The notes: a model not told the origin generated them from the sequence alone. A stretch of 64,000 nucleotides of DNA from Paenibacillus sp. V4I7 (GCF_030817275.1 NZ_JAUSZD010000002.1:1798001-1862000), one strand, 5' to 3'. Positions 44,287-54,300 are shown, counted from the first letter of the stretch. Made by a program: numbers and translations.

Positions 44287-46113
44287 ATGACCGCATGTTC
44301 AGATGGATCGGGAATCCCTCATTTGCTAGACAAACTTGTAGTAGGAAGTGATGTCGTTTTGAAGTCTACACGGTTATTGGTTGATTTCTTCAAAGAGAAA
44401 TGGCCGTTGTACGTTGTAGCCGCATTGTCCATTTCTTTAGGTAACATTGTTCACTCGTACTACCCCAAGCTGCTAGGCATGTTTACAGATCAGCTGCAGC
44501 AAGGACTTTTGAACAAAACTCTTATTGTTGACTACAGTCTAAAGCTGCTGATGATTGGCGTTACATTCGGTGTTTTAGCAGCCATTGGTCAGTACATGAT
44601 CATGCGTAACGGAAGACGCTTCGAGTTTGTTTCAAGAAACCGCTTGTTTAACCATTTCACACAACTGGGCGCAACATTTTACTCCAAGAACGGCGTTGGT
44701 AAGCTGCTGAGCTACGTGATGAATGACGTAACTGTCATTCGAGAATCGATTTCCATGGGGATTAACCACGTGGTAAACTCTGCCATTTTGATCACGGCTG
44801 TCATAGTCATGATGCTGTTCAGTTCGATCCCGCTTTATTTAATTCTCGTCTGTATATTGCCCTTATTGCTAATTCCTGTTCTAACCGTTCGATTTCAACC
44901 TATTATTAAAAAGCATTCTTTACAGGTACAAGAAGCATTAGGCAAAATGACGGAATCAGCCGAGGAGCAATTCGGAGGCATACGGGTAGCCAAGAAATTT
45001 GCAGTGGAACCGATTATGGTCCATAGGTTTAGTGAAACGGTAGATCGGATTCGGGACAACCAATTGAGGCTGGTTCGGCTATCTTCCTTATTTGAAGCAC
45101 TTATTCCGTTTCTGGGCGCAATATCGCTGATCATCGCGATTGCTTTTGGGGGCTATTTGACTATTCAAGGTCGGATTACGATTGGCCATTTCGTTGAATT
45201 AACGCTATACATACGGATGATGGTAAACCCTTTACAGCAAATTGGCCGCGTCATTAATGCGATGCAGCGCTCTCGAGCTTCGCTTGAACGAATGAATGAG
45301 CTGCTCGATTTGAAATCCGAAATTGTGCAAAACGAGCTTGCGCAAATATCCGACCTCGATCATGAAGGAATTCGGATTGAACATTTGTCTTTTGCCTATC
45401 CTGATGATGAGGACGAAGTGCTTCATGACATAACGTTAACGATTGAACCTGGTAAATCCATTGGTATTATCGGGAAAACAGGCAGCGGTAAATCGACTTT
45501 GGTGAAGCTAATGCTTAGGATATACGACCCACCGGAGGGAACGGTATGGATCGGGGATACGGATATTCGCGATGTGACATTAGAAAGCCTGCGTAATCAA
45601 ATCGCTTACGTTCCGCAAGAGGGGTTCTTGTTTAGCACGACGATCCGCGATAACATCGCCTTTTATAAAAGAGAATCCCCCTTAGAACAGGTTGAGCGTG
45701 CTGCCAAGAAAGCACAAATCCTTTCCAGTATTACGTCATTTCCTGAGAAGTTTGAGACGAAGCTGGGTGAGCGCGGTGTCACCTTATCGGGTGGGCAGCG
45801 TCAACGAACAAGCTTAGCTAGAGGGATCATAAAGGATTCTCCTTTGATGATTCTAGACGATAGTGTAAGCGCTGTAGACTCTGTGACAGAGAAGCACATC
45901 ATCGATACGATTCGGAAAGAGCGTTTGAACAAAACGACCATTTGGATCGCACATCGAATCTCTGCATTGAAGCATACGGATGAGATTATTGTACTTCACG
46001 AAGGCAGGATTGTGCAGCGCGGCACGCACCAAGAGCTAATTGCGCAGGAAGGCTTGTACGCCGAGCTTCATGCGATACAAGAGGGAGGTAGCGACGATGC
46101 CAAAAGAGAATAA
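44287..46113 (+). CDS. ABC exporter half-transporter with degenerate ATP site (BmrC/YheI-like)
   Basis: 608-aa fusion of a six-helix exporter domain (about 35-330) and a nucleotide-binding domain. Walker A GKTGSGKSTL, signature LSGGQRQR and Walker B LMILDDSVSAVD are visible. The last has Asp where the catalytic Glu belongs, as in the degenerate subunit of heterodimeric exporters such as B. subtilis BmrC. The start is uncertain: ATG 44287 has a modest site (AAGGGG), and TTG 44359 would give a more usual N-terminus. It overlaps the partner gene by 17 bases. Probably multidrug or lipid export. Confidence 0.9.
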   Translation: MTACSDGSGIPHLLDKLVVGSDVVLKSTRLLVDFFKEKWPLYVVAALSISLGNIVHSYYPKLLGMFTDQLQQGLLNKTLIVDYSLKLLMIGVTFGVLAAIGQYMIMRNGRRFEFVSRNRLFNHFTQLGATFYSKNGVGKLLSYVMNDVTVIRESISMGINHVVNSAILITAVIVMMLFSSIPLYLILVCILPLLLIPVLTVRFQPIIKKHSLQVQEALGKMTESAEEQFGGIRVAKKFAVEPIMVHRFSETVDRIRDNQLRLVRLSSLFEALIPFLGAISLIIAIAFGGYLTIQGRITIGHFVELTLYIRMMVNPLQQIGRVINAMQRSRASLERMNELLDLKSEIVQNELAQISDLDHEGIRIEHLSFAYPDDEDEVLHDITLTIEPGKSIGIIGKTGSGKSTLVKLMLRIYDPPEGTVWIGDTDIRDVTLESLRNQIAYVPQEGFLFSTTIRDNIAFYKRESPLEQVERAAKKAQILSSITSFPEKFETKLGERGVTLSGGQRQRTSLARGIIKDSPLMILDDSVSAVDSVTEKHIIDTIRKERLNKTTIWIAHRISALKHTDEIIVLHEGRIVQRGTHQELIAQEGLYAELHAIQEGGSDDAKRE

Positions 46114-47899
46114 CAAAAGCAATGAGGAGCGGCAGAAGACGCGATCTTCCTTTCGTTCTTTATCCGTTTATGCCAAACCGCATAAGTTAACCTTTGTAGC
46201 TGTTTTATTTTGCGCGTTACTTGGGATAGCAGCCGATTTATTTCAGCCGTATCTGGTTAAGATCGCGATTGATGATAATTTGATGATCGGGAAAAATGAC
46301 TATCGCTCGCTGCTGCTTATTTGTTTGTTTTATGTGGGTCTGTCCATCAGTAGTTTATTTTTCAGTTATCTGCAGAACAATTTATTGCAGTTTGCAGGTC
46401 AAAGCATCGTCGCCAAAATACGGAAGGATTTGTTCGAGCACATCTTTAAGCAGTCGATGTCTTATTACGATCGGACGCCAAGCGGCAGCCTGATTACACA
46501 TGTTTCCAGTGACACTGAAACGCTGAATCAGTTTTTTACGCAGGTTCTTCTTAGTTTGGTACGCGATGGCATGACACTCGTATTCATCATTGTGTTGATG
46601 TATCATCTGGACCCACAGCTAACGCTGTACAGCATGATTGTGATTCCCATCATTGTCCTCATAGCGGTTAGCTTTCGCAGGTATATGCGCAAAACCTATC
46701 AGCTCTCGAGGACGCAGCTGTCTCAAATGGTGGCGTTTGCCGCTGAGAATTTATCAGGAATGCATCTCATTCAAGCTTTTCATCAAGAGAAGGAACAGAT
46801 GAATCGCTTCACTGAGCGGAATCTTGGGTATTTCCGTGCTAATTTGAGAGAAATACGTACCAATGTTTTGTTCAATCGTTCCTTTGATATTTTGGGTAAT
46901 TTATCGGTAGCCTTTATTACTTGGATTGGCGGTATTGCTGTTTTCGACAAAACGATTGAATTCGGTGTTTTGTATGCTTTCATTACGTATATCCGGCAGT
47001 TTTTTCAACCGATTAATAACATTACTCAGCAGTGGAATACCCTTCAATCTACGACGGTGTCTGTCAATCGAATTTGGAATATCTTCTCCATTCAACCGGA
47101 AGTAAGGGATAAGGAAGGCGTGTCGCCGCCCTCGTTGTCCGACGTGAAAGGGGACATTCATTTCAACCATGTGCATTTTGGTTATTTGAAGGATACAACT
47201 GTTATTGAGGATCTAGAGCTTCATATTGAACCCGGCGAATTGATTGGTATTGTGGGGACGACGGGTGCTGGTAAGAGCTCGCTGATTAGTCTGCTTTGCC
47301 GCTTTTATGATGTGCAGGAGGGAAGTATCCGCATTGATGGCACGGATCTTCGTGATATCCCGCAGGCCGTACTCCATCGTATGGTTGGACTTGTGCAGCA
47401 GGAACCTTACTTATACGCAGGCAGTATTCTGGACAATGTCCGGATGTTCGATGAAACCATAACACGTGAGGAAGTTATTGAGGCATGCCGGATGGTTGGG
47501 GCAGACATTCTCATTTCACGAATGAAGGATGGTTATGAGTCCCGCATATCCGAGAGGGGAAGCGGGCTTTCCGCAGGAGAGAGACAGCTGATCTCGTTCG
47601 CGCGAATTATCGTATTCCAGCCGAAAGTACTGATTTTAGATGAAGCTACAGCGAATTTGGATTCACAAACGGAGCAGTTGATTCAATCCGCGCTGCAGGT
47701 CGTAGCCGAGGGAAGAACGACACTTGTTATCGCACATCGCATCTCAACCATTATGCATGCCAACCGCATCATTGTAATGAGCCAGGGGAAAATTGTTGAA
47801 GAAGGGAACCATGCTCAATTACTTGCGCTTCGTGGCTATTACGAGCAATTATATCTGCATTCACAGGGGAATATGGATGCGAAGCAAACGATTTCATAG
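46097..47899 (+). CDS. ABC exporter half-transporter, catalytic partner (BmrD/YheH-like)
   Basis: 600-aa exporter half with six helices and a nucleotide-binding domain. Walker A GTTGAGKSS, a variant signature GLSAGERQL, and Walker B VLILDEATANLD with the catalytic Glu are present. With the upstream subunit it would form a heterodimer with one working ATP site, as described for BmrCD. ATG 46097 follows GGGAGG and lies within the end of the upstream gene. The transported substrate cannot be read from the sequence. Confidence 0.93.
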   Translation: MPKENNKSNEERQKTRSSFRSLSVYAKPHKLTFVAVLFCALLGIAADLFQPYLVKIAIDDNLMIGKNDYRSLLLICLFYVGLSISSLFFSYLQNNLLQFAGQSIVAKIRKDLFEHIFKQSMSYYDRTPSGSLITHVSSDTETLNQFFTQVLLSLVRDGMTLVFIIVLMYHLDPQLTLYSMIVIPIIVLIAVSFRRYMRKTYQLSRTQLSQMVAFAAENLSGMHLIQAFHQEKEQMNRFTERNLGYFRANLREIRTNVLFNRSFDILGNLSVAFITWIGGIAVFDKTIEFGVLYAFITYIRQFFQPINNITQQWNTLQSTTVSVNRIWNIFSIQPEVRDKEGVSPPSLSDVKGDIHFNHVHFGYLKDTTVIEDLELHIEPGELIGIVGTTGAGKSSLISLLCRFYDVQEGSIRIDGTDLRDIPQAVLHRMVGLVQQEPYLYAGSILDNVRMFDETITREEVIEACRMVGADILISRMKDGYESRISERGSGLSAGERQLISFARIIVFQPKVLILDEATANLDSQTEQLIQSALQVVAEGRTTLVIAHRISTIMHANRIIVMSQGKIVEEGNHAQLLALRGYYEQLYLHSQGNMDAKQTIS

Positions 47900-47930
47900 C
47901 AGGCATGCACGGCAACTTAGGTGTGAAAAT

Positions 47931-47976
47931 AAGCTTTGTCCGACTCCTTGTTAGGAAATCGTGACGAAGCTTTTCT
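47931..47976 (+). terminator. Terminator of the ABC exporter operon
   Basis: AAGCTTTGTC / GACGAAGCTT (10 bp, one G-T pair) followed by TTCTCATTTT. Confidence 0.7.
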
Positions 47977-48289
47977 CATTTTATATGCGTGACAAAAGTC
48001 CTAGAAAGACTCTAAAAGTTTCTATCGTTGTATTGCGTAAATGGATTGGTATATCTGTCTTGAGAGAGAGTTTTGATCCTATTTTACCTTTGGTTAGGGA
48101 AAATGTTAAAAAAGCAATATAGTTACAATATACTAACTTTACAAACAATACTGGAAAATTGTGTTGTTTTATTTATATTACTATACTATGCTAATGTATA
48201 AAATTGTAAAGTTTTGTTGTCGATTATTGTCGAAGATGGGAATTTTCACCTACAACTTTATAATGGCAAACCTATTGAAAAATAGGGAC
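47977..48289. other. AT-rich stretch without a recognisable gene
   Basis: No ribosome site, family motif or palindrome was seen. It may be decayed sequence from the missing 5' part of the chemoreceptor pseudogene that follows. Confidence 0.4.
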
Positions 48290-48736
48290 GCAAAGCTAGA
48301 GGGACTACTGGCGGAGCAATCCACGAAAGACGCAAGCTCAATCACCGAGCTCGTTTCTAGTACCCAAAATGACAGCATTCTTGTCATGGAGAGCATTGTT
48401 CAAGGAAATTAAGCAGTTGAACAAGGTCAAAGCTGGATTAACGATACGTATGAAAGTTTTAAAGTTATTTTTAATGGAATTTCTGTTTTCTCCAATCGGA
48501 CAGACCACTTGATCCATACATTAGAGAGAGCGGAAAGATCCTTTGAGACTATTTCTAACGCCATGCAGAAAATCTCTGGAATTACTGAGGAACAATCTGC
48601 AGGCTACGAGGAAGTGGCGGCGGCGGCTCAAGAGCAAAGTGCTTCCATTCAGGAAATAACCTCAGCGATTCGCCAACTATCTGATATGGCTGTTGTACTG
48701 CAAAGTTCTGTTCAAAAGTTTAAGAATACAGATTGA
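48290..48736 (+). pseudogene. Methyl-accepting chemotaxis protein, 3' remnant with internal stop
   Basis: One frame encodes the end of a chemoreceptor signalling domain: LAEQSTKDASSITELV, then a TAA (48410-48412), then AVEQGQSWINDTYESF and EEVAAAAQEQSASIQEITSA to the end. The sequence around the stop reads VQGN-stop-AVEQG; a Glu codon GAA changed to TAA would restore it. The sensor, membrane segments, HAMP domain and the signalling hairpin tip are all missing upstream. No ribosome site was found. The gene is therefore truncated and broken, though it still ends in a good terminator. Confidence 0.85.
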
Positions 48737-48764
48737 ATATAACGGCTTTCTTCATTCGATACTT

Positions 48765-48788
48765 GCCAGCCTAGTGCTGGCTTTTTTG
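48765..48788 (+). terminator. Terminator of the chemoreceptor remnant
   Basis: GCCAGC-CTAGT-GCTGGC followed by six T. Confidence 0.85.
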
Positions 48789-48903
48789 TTATTTTAATGT
48801 CTTGTCATCTATAGGCTAATGATCTGGTACTAGGAATAGATAGTACTTCTCAAACTGAACATCTCTAGTACAATAAGAAGTAAGCGAGAGGAGGAATATC
48901 ATC

Positions 48904-51141
48904 ATGAAATCTAAATTTGTTACGATTCAACTAGGCTATATATTGGGAGCTAGTGCTCTACTAACCGCCATTGTATATTTTTTTGCTACGAATTGGGAGA
49001 AATTAAACCGCTGGGAGAAATTCATTCCTGTCTTTGTGCTCATTATGGGCTTTTACGGCTTATCAGTATGGCTTTCTCGCCAAAATGGCAGGCAGTTTCT
49101 AAGTAAACTTAGCCTGTTTGCGAGCTGTATATCCTTCGGTGTAGGTGTTGGACTCATTGGGCAAACCTACAATTCTCATGCTGACAGTTACAGCTTGTTC
49201 GCCGTATGGTTCATTCCGGCATTTTTACTTGCCCTATTAACTAGATGGCAGCCCTACTATGCACTGGCCTATATTTTGGGCCATCTCGCTTATGGGATTT
49301 ATTTCTTTGGACGTTGGGGAGGGAGTTCAGATGCGGAAATCATCCAAATTGCCATCTGGCTCGGAATCGCCATTGCGAATGGCATCTTGTATGTTCTGAC
49401 CGAGCAGGGGCGTTTGCAATCGTCTTTTCTCAAATGGATCTCTTTTCAAGTTGGGATGGCTGTTTTAGTCGTGGCTTCCAATTCACAAGAGTACGAAAAG
49501 TACGGTGTCTTTATGAACTTACCTCTCGTCCTAGTACTTGCGATAGCGATTTACTATACACACAAGACGAGGAACAAAGCTTATCTATTGTTTGCGGGTT
49601 TGTGGGTATCGATCTCGGTGACCGTCAAATATATCGAGCTTATTATCCAGCATTATAACGAGTTGTTTTTCATTGCCAGCTTGTTGTTTATTATCTTGTT
49701 CATCTTTGCGAATGTAAAGTTCATGAACTTTATTCGTTCTTGGAATCCTGCATCCAAGCATTTGGATCCGGAAAATCACTCAGATCTAGAAGCTTCGGAT
49801 CAAGCAAAGCCGGATGGCGATTTTACCAAATGGGTCGTCCGTGTTCTCACTGTATCAGTCATCATTATTGGTTCGATTCTGGGAAGCTTGACGATCATTG
49901 GGATCGTTACAGTTGTACTAGGATTTGATGAACCGGAGAATGTATTGATAGGTTTTGGTTTTGTCACTGTCATTGCGATGATCATAGCGAAAAAACTAAA
50001 TGCATTAGTGCGATACACGATTCTCATTAGTGGACTGCTGCTTGGCGCGGGAGCGGCTGTTTTTACGGAAAATGTTCCTATTCTCTTGGTTTTCCTTGCT
50101 CTTACGGTTGCAGCTTTTATCTACATTACTGGTTTGGTACATCGCATATTCTTCTTTCTTGCTGCCGTCATAATTGCTGCGTTCGTACTAATCAATTGGA
50201 TCGATAGCGGCATTATAGTCCTTACAGTGCTTACCAGCTTATTATTCCTTATGTTTGCCTTTGGTCAGGTTATAGCAAATGCGGGAGTCAGACAGCCTAT
50301 TCTTTACAGCAGTTTTCCTTCATTTCTGTTAACTTTATTCGCCTTAACCTTTATAGCGGAGTCATCTTGGTATTATATAGCAAATGTGCTGTTCTTTATC
50401 GTCGTTGTTCTCGCTTTGGTCATTAGTAGACAACTGAATATCAAATGGATTTATACTTGGTCAATGGGCTTCTGGATTGCTTTCCTGGTATACAAATATT
50501 ACTATCTGGCCTGGAAGCTTCTGCATAAATCGATTAGCTTCGCCATTATCGGGATTCTGATCCTTGCCTTTACGGTTTGGTATGAAAAAAGACATCGCTT
50601 GGAAGCAAGTGAACAACCAGATGTTACTTCTACTTATGCGATGAATCGCTGGATTATTGCACTTCTTGTTCTGCTGCAAGTCATGGCAATGTCCTTACAA
50701 ATTGGTAAAAGTGAGTGGCTGCTCGCTCACGGACAGCTGATTAAGCTGCAGCTTGAACCGCTTGATCCACGTTCTCTTATTCAGGGTGATTATGTGCGTT
50801 TACGCTATACGATATCTGAGCCGCCTCTATTTGCAGATAAAAATGATGATGCAAATTCTAAGGGGAAAATGACAGTCGTTCTCGCTCCGAACCTGGCGAC
50901 AGGTGTTTACGAATACCGCCGCGTGTATACCAAAGGGGAAACATTAGCTCCGGGAGAGGTTCGCTTGAATGGAAAGAAAAACGGTTATGAAGGTATGGAG
51001 TTCGGCATTGAGACTTATTTCATTCCGGAAGGAACAGGTCGTATTTATGAACGGGATGCCAAATTTGCTGAAGTAAAAGTTTCTGCTGGCGGCGATGCGA
51101 TCCTTGTTCGATTATTGTTACAACCAAGTGTTGTCCAATAA
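48904..51141 (+). CDS. DUF2157 / GDYXXLXY membrane protein
   Basis: 745-aa polytopic membrane protein with around 18-20 hydrophobic segments. The N-terminal part (ASALLTAIVYFFATNWEKL, GLIGQTYNSHADSYSLF) is the DUF2157 pattern, the middle looks like DUF4401, and the C-terminus carries the GDYXXLXY motif as GDYVRLRY (about residue 629) in a soluble domain. These parts are encoded separately in some bacteria, so this is a natural fusion. The function of the family is unknown. GAGGAGGAA precedes ATG 48904. Confidence 0.88.
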   Translation: MKSKFVTIQLGYILGASALLTAIVYFFATNWEKLNRWEKFIPVFVLIMGFYGLSVWLSRQNGRQFLSKLSLFASCISFGVGVGLIGQTYNSHADSYSLFAVWFIPAFLLALLTRWQPYYALAYILGHLAYGIYFFGRWGGSSDAEIIQIAIWLGIAIANGILYVLTEQGRLQSSFLKWISFQVGMAVLVVASNSQEYEKYGVFMNLPLVLVLAIAIYYTHKTRNKAYLLFAGLWVSISVTVKYIELIIQHYNELFFIASLLFIILFIFANVKFMNFIRSWNPASKHLDPENHSDLEASDQAKPDGDFTKWVVRVLTVSVIIIGSILGSLTIIGIVTVVLGFDEPENVLIGFGFVTVIAMIIAKKLNALVRYTILISGLLLGAGAAVFTENVPILLVFLALTVAAFIYITGLVHRIFFFLAAVIIAAFVLINWIDSGIIVLTVLTSLLFLMFAFGQVIANAGVRQPILYSSFPSFLLTLFALTFIAESSWYYIANVLFFIVVVLALVISRQLNIKWIYTWSMGFWIAFLVYKYYYLAWKLLHKSISFAIIGILILAFTVWYEKRHRLEASEQPDVTSTYAMNRWIIALLVLLQVMAMSLQIGKSEWLLAHGQLIKLQLEPLDPRSLIQGDYVRLRYTISEPPLFADKNDDANSKGKMTVVLAPNLATGVYEYRRVYTKGETLAPGEVRLNGKKNGYEGMEFGIETYFIPEGTGRIYERDAKFAEVKVSAGGDAILVRLLLQPSVVQ

Positions 51142-51199
51142 AGATTATTGTGGTAAAATTACCCGATCTTTGCTTAAAAGAAAGGGGTACCCTGTTCTC

Positions 51200-52066
51200 A
51201 TGTGGCTTATATTTTCAGTACTTGCAGCTGTCAGTTTCGGGCTGCGTGGTATTCTATATCATTGGACCAGTCAACAATCGCTGAATCGGAATGTGCTGCT
51301 CTGCGGCACATTTTTTATGGGGGCGCTCGTCAGCATTTGCTGCGCCCTTATTACCCAGCAAGAGTGGACGGTGTCTGCTCTGATTGGTGTTCAAATGGGA
51401 TTGTTCTCCTTTGGAGCCAATGCCAGTATGTTTAAAGGCTTTGCGGTTGGCAAAGCCTCATTAGTTGCCATCCTCACCGGATTACCATCGGTCGTTGTGG
51501 TCTTCGTCGCATTTCTACTTTGGGATGAACGACTCAATTTATGGCAATTCTTTGCCTTCATTGTGATCGTTGTAGGTATCTTATTCGTCCGTTACTCGAA
51601 TGATATCACATTAAAGAATCTGCAAGGAGCCGGATGGGGAGTGCTTGCTTTGTTTCTTTTTGCGGGGAATGATTTGTCTAGCAAATGGACAACCATCGTT
51701 TCTGCGCCGTTGTTTCCAACGCTATTTTTTATGTTTGTGACTGGGACATGCTGTTTCGGATTATGGTGGTTGAAGGACAGGTCAAAGGATAAAGGAAAAG
51801 AAGCTGCACCAGCCAGTTGGACCGAACGTAGAACTTTCCTGATTGGAATGGTCATCGGGATTACAAATGTCATTGGTATGGTCTTTATTATTCATGCGTT
51901 CGATCAGGGGAAAACAGGGTTAGTTTCCGCGGTCGTTGCACTTAATGTATTGATAGTCTTATTGTATACACGGTTTGTTCTGAGGGACAAATTCTCAAAA
52001 ATGGAGCAATCCGGCTTAGCTTTAGCATTCATTGGCATTATGATGATGAAATTAGTTGGATCTTGA
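51200..52066 (+). CDS. EamA/DMT family transporter
   Basis: 288-aa membrane protein with about ten helices in two repeats, drug/metabolite transporter superfamily. FGANASMFKGFAVGKASLVAILTGLPSVVVVFVAFLLWDERLNLWQF shows the EamA pattern of a helix, a short break and a WDERL-type loop. The ATG at 51200 follows AAAGGGG by 13 bases; a longer frame from 51095 overlaps the previous gene. The substrate is unknown. The promoter of the argS leader overlaps its stop codon. Confidence 0.8.
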   Translation: MWLIFSVLAAVSFGLRGILYHWTSQQSLNRNVLLCGTFFMGALVSICCALITQQEWTVSALIGVQMGLFSFGANASMFKGFAVGKASLVAILTGLPSVVVVFVAFLLWDERLNLWQFFAFIVIVVGILFVRYSNDITLKNLQGAGWGVLALFLFAGNDLSSKWTTIVSAPLFPTLFFMFVTGTCCFGLWWLKDRSKDKGKEAAPASWTERRTFLIGMVIGITNVIGMVFIIHAFDQGKTGLVSAVVALNVLIVLLYTRFVLRDKFSKMEQSGLALAFIGIMMMKLVGS

Positions 52067-52091
52067 CAACACATTATTATTGCTGTAATAT
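52063..52091 (+). promoter_or_regulatory. Promoter of the argS T-box leader
   Basis: TTGACA (52063-52068), a 17-base spacer and TAATAT (52086-52091). The -35 box overlaps the stop codon of the upstream transporter gene. Confidence 0.7.
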
Positions 52092-52109
52092 TCAGTAAAT
52101 TCTTAATTT

Positions 52110-52360
52110 CATAAGCAACATTGGTGAACAGGACAGTAATTCTTGTCGGACAGTCGCAGCGAGCCGGAGAAGGTGGGAACCGGTACGAATGTCAAGAGTG
52201 AAGCGGGCCTGGGAAATGGTCTTCCGATAGTACGATGTAGGGAGATTCGGCATAAGCCGTTATCGTTGGAGTGGTTAAACCAGTGGTTTAACACTTAGAG
52301 TGGTACCGCGGGAATGAACAGCTCTCGTCTCTTATTGTAGAGACGGGGGCTTTTTTGCAT
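52110..52360 (+). ncRNA. T-box leader, arginine-responsive (CGG specifier)
   Basis: The T-box sequence AGAGTGGTACCGCGGG is at 52297-52312 and a terminator (GCTCTCGTCTC / GAGACGGGGGC then TTTTTT) at 52321-52356. In stem I the base CAGG (52129-52132) pairs with CCTG (52208-52211). The S-turn AGTA is at 52135-52138, and opposite it GAA-G-CGG-G (52200-52207) gives the specifier CGG, an arginine codon. Uncharged tRNA-Arg would pair with CGG and, through its CCA end, with TGGT, favouring antitermination of argS downstream. The specifier agrees with the regulated gene, which supports the reading. Confidence 0.93.
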
Positions 52361-52413
52361 TTTCCTGCCAAAACATTCGCAGTTACGCACTAACCTATTA
52401 GGAGGAATATTCC

Positions 52414-54300
52414 ATGATTCAACAGCTTCTAACGAATGAAATCAAGCTTCATGTAGATGTTTTATTTCAAGAGTACGGAATTGAACAGCCTGCGACTCTG
52501 AAAATCTTGACGGAGCACCCCGCTCATCCTGAGCACGGGGATTACAGCACGAATGTAGCTATGCTTTTAGCAAAAATAGTTCGTAAAGCTCCTTTGCAAA
52601 TCGCGCAAGAGCTTCAACAGCGCATAGAAAAGAGCGGGTGTGTTCAAAGCTTATTCGCCAAAGTGGCTGCGGTGCCGCCAGGGTTTCTGAACTTTTATGT
52701 TAATTGGGACACCTGGTCTTCTGGTCATTATGGTGCTGCCAAAGGGCTTGTTGACCAAAGAAACAAAACAAAAGTTTTGATCGAGCATACGTCAATCAAC
52801 CCCAATAAAGCTGCTCATGTTGGCCATTTGAGAAATTCATGTATCGGTGATTCGTTGTCACGCATGCTCTCGCAAGCAGGCTATCAGGTGGAGGTGCATA
52901 ACTATATCGATGATCTGGGGAATCAATTAGCGGATACCGTGGTGGGCATTCTTCATACACAAACAGAAGAGACTTTTCATCGATTTGGCGATTTTTGTTG
53001 GGAGACCTACGCGAAGGTGAATCAGGCTTACAAAGTGCAGCCGGAGCTTGTAGAGCAGCGTTCTACAGTTCTTCATGCGCTAGAGAGCGGGCATTCTAAT
53101 CTTGCATGGATGGGTGCTTTGGTGGCGGAAAGGATCGTTCGCGAGCAGTTGGATGAAATGAAGCAATTCGGCATTCACTACGATGTGCTGGTTTGGGAAA
53201 GCAGTATTGTGAGAGCGGGATTTTGGGATACAACCTTCGAGTTGTTGAGCCAAACGGATATGTTTCATAAGGTGACGGATGGGAAATTAGCAGGCTGCTG
53301 GGTACTGAAGAATCTAGAAGAAGGGGTTGTTGCAGCTGGAGAAAGCACGGATTATCAAGGGGATAAAGTGCTCGTTCGTTCCAATGGTATATTAACGTAT
53401 ACAGCGAAGGATATAGCCTATCATCTATGGAAATTCGGTGTGCTGTCGAATGATTTTGTATATAAAAAATGGGAGGATGGACTATGGTCCACAGCTTCCC
53501 AGGGCAGAAAGAAATCGATAGGGCAAGCAGATGTCGTCATTAATGTCATTGATTATCGTCAGCAATACCCGCAAGAGATGGTTAAGCTAGCTCTAGAAGT
53601 ACTGGGCTATGAGCAGCAGGCGAGTCAGCTTAAGCACGTGAGCTATGGGGTTGTTTCCTTAAGCCCGGAAACTGCAGCAGGACTAGGTATTGATATTTCG
53701 GATGGCAAAAGCTCCTATGCGATGTCTGGGCGCCAAGGGATTGGAATTAAAGTCGCGGACCTGTTAGATCACATGGAGAGAGTCATTGACGCTAAACGTA
53801 CAAGAAAAGCGGGGATTTCCAGCAGATCAATAGCTGCGGCTGCGATCCGTTATTATTTGTTGAAATATCAGCTGCAAACGGAAGTTATTTTTGACTTGGA
53901 ACATGCGACGGAAATTACCGGGAACACGGGCGTCTACTTGCTTTATGCCTACACAAGAGCAAACAGTATTTTGGACAAAGCGAAGAAAGATACTCGACTG
54001 CAAAGGATGGAAGCAAAGTTCGATGGGAATCTTTTGGAAGAACAGGAATACCACCTATTGAGGCACGCTGCCTATTGGCCCGAAACACTGGAAACGGCCA
54101 CTAAGCAATTGGCGCCGAGCATACTCTGTCATTATGCTTTTGAGCTAGCTTCGCTTTTTAACCATTTCTACAGTGTTTGTCCGGTTTTAAAAGGTAGTGA
54201 AGAACGCATTGCCCATCGCCTTTGGATCACGCAAGCGTATAAACAGACCATGCATCAGGTACTGGAAGTACTTGGTATGCCGACGCCAAAACGATTGTAA
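52414..54300 (+). CDS. argS: Arginyl-tRNA synthetase, T-box-controlled, divergent type
   Basis: 628-aa class I arginyl-tRNA synthetase. The N-terminal Add-1-like domain with HGDYSTNVAM (about 41-50) is followed by the HIGH-type motif HVGH (135-138) within SINPNKAAHVGHLRNSCIGDSL. MSGRQG takes the place of KMSKS, and the C-terminal anticodon-binding DALR domain contains NTGVYLLYAYTRANSIL. At 628 residues it is longer than the usual bacterial form (about 555), and the HVGHLRNS wording belongs to a less common subgroup, so it may be a second ArgRS. AGGAGG precedes ATG 52414. Confidence 0.93.
   Translation: MIQQLLTNEIKLHVDVLFQEYGIEQPATLKILTEHPAHPEHGDYSTNVAMLLAKIVRKAPLQIAQELQQRIEKSGCVQSLFAKVAAVPPGFLNFYVNWDTWSSGHYGAAKGLVDQRNKTKVLIEHTSINPNKAAHVGHLRNSCIGDSLSRMLSQAGYQVEVHNYIDDLGNQLADTVVGILHTQTEETFHRFGDFCWETYAKVNQAYKVQPELVEQRSTVLHALESGHSNLAWMGALVAERIVREQLDEMKQFGIHYDVLVWESSIVRAGFWDTTFELLSQTDMFHKVTDGKLAGCWVLKNLEEGVVAAGESTDYQGDKVLVRSNGILTYTAKDIAYHLWKFGVLSNDFVYKKWEDGLWSTASQGRKKSIGQADVVINVIDYRQQYPQEMVKLALEVLGYEQQASQLKHVSYGVVSLSPETAAGLGIDISDGKSSYAMSGRQGIGIKVADLLDHMERVIDAKRTRKAGISSRSIAAAAIRYYLLKYQLQTEVIFDLEHATEITGNTGVYLLYAYTRANSILDKAKKDTRLQRMEAKFDGNLLEEQEYHLLRHAAYWPETLETATKQLAPSILCHYAFELASLFNHFYSVCPVLKGSEERIAHRLWITQAYKQTMHQVLEVLGMPTPKRL

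Noticed and set aside
48161..48289. Protein-coding start of the chemoreceptor remnant
   Set aside because: The reading frame extends here, but the residues are hydrophobic, AT-driven sequence without chemoreceptor similarity or ribosome site.
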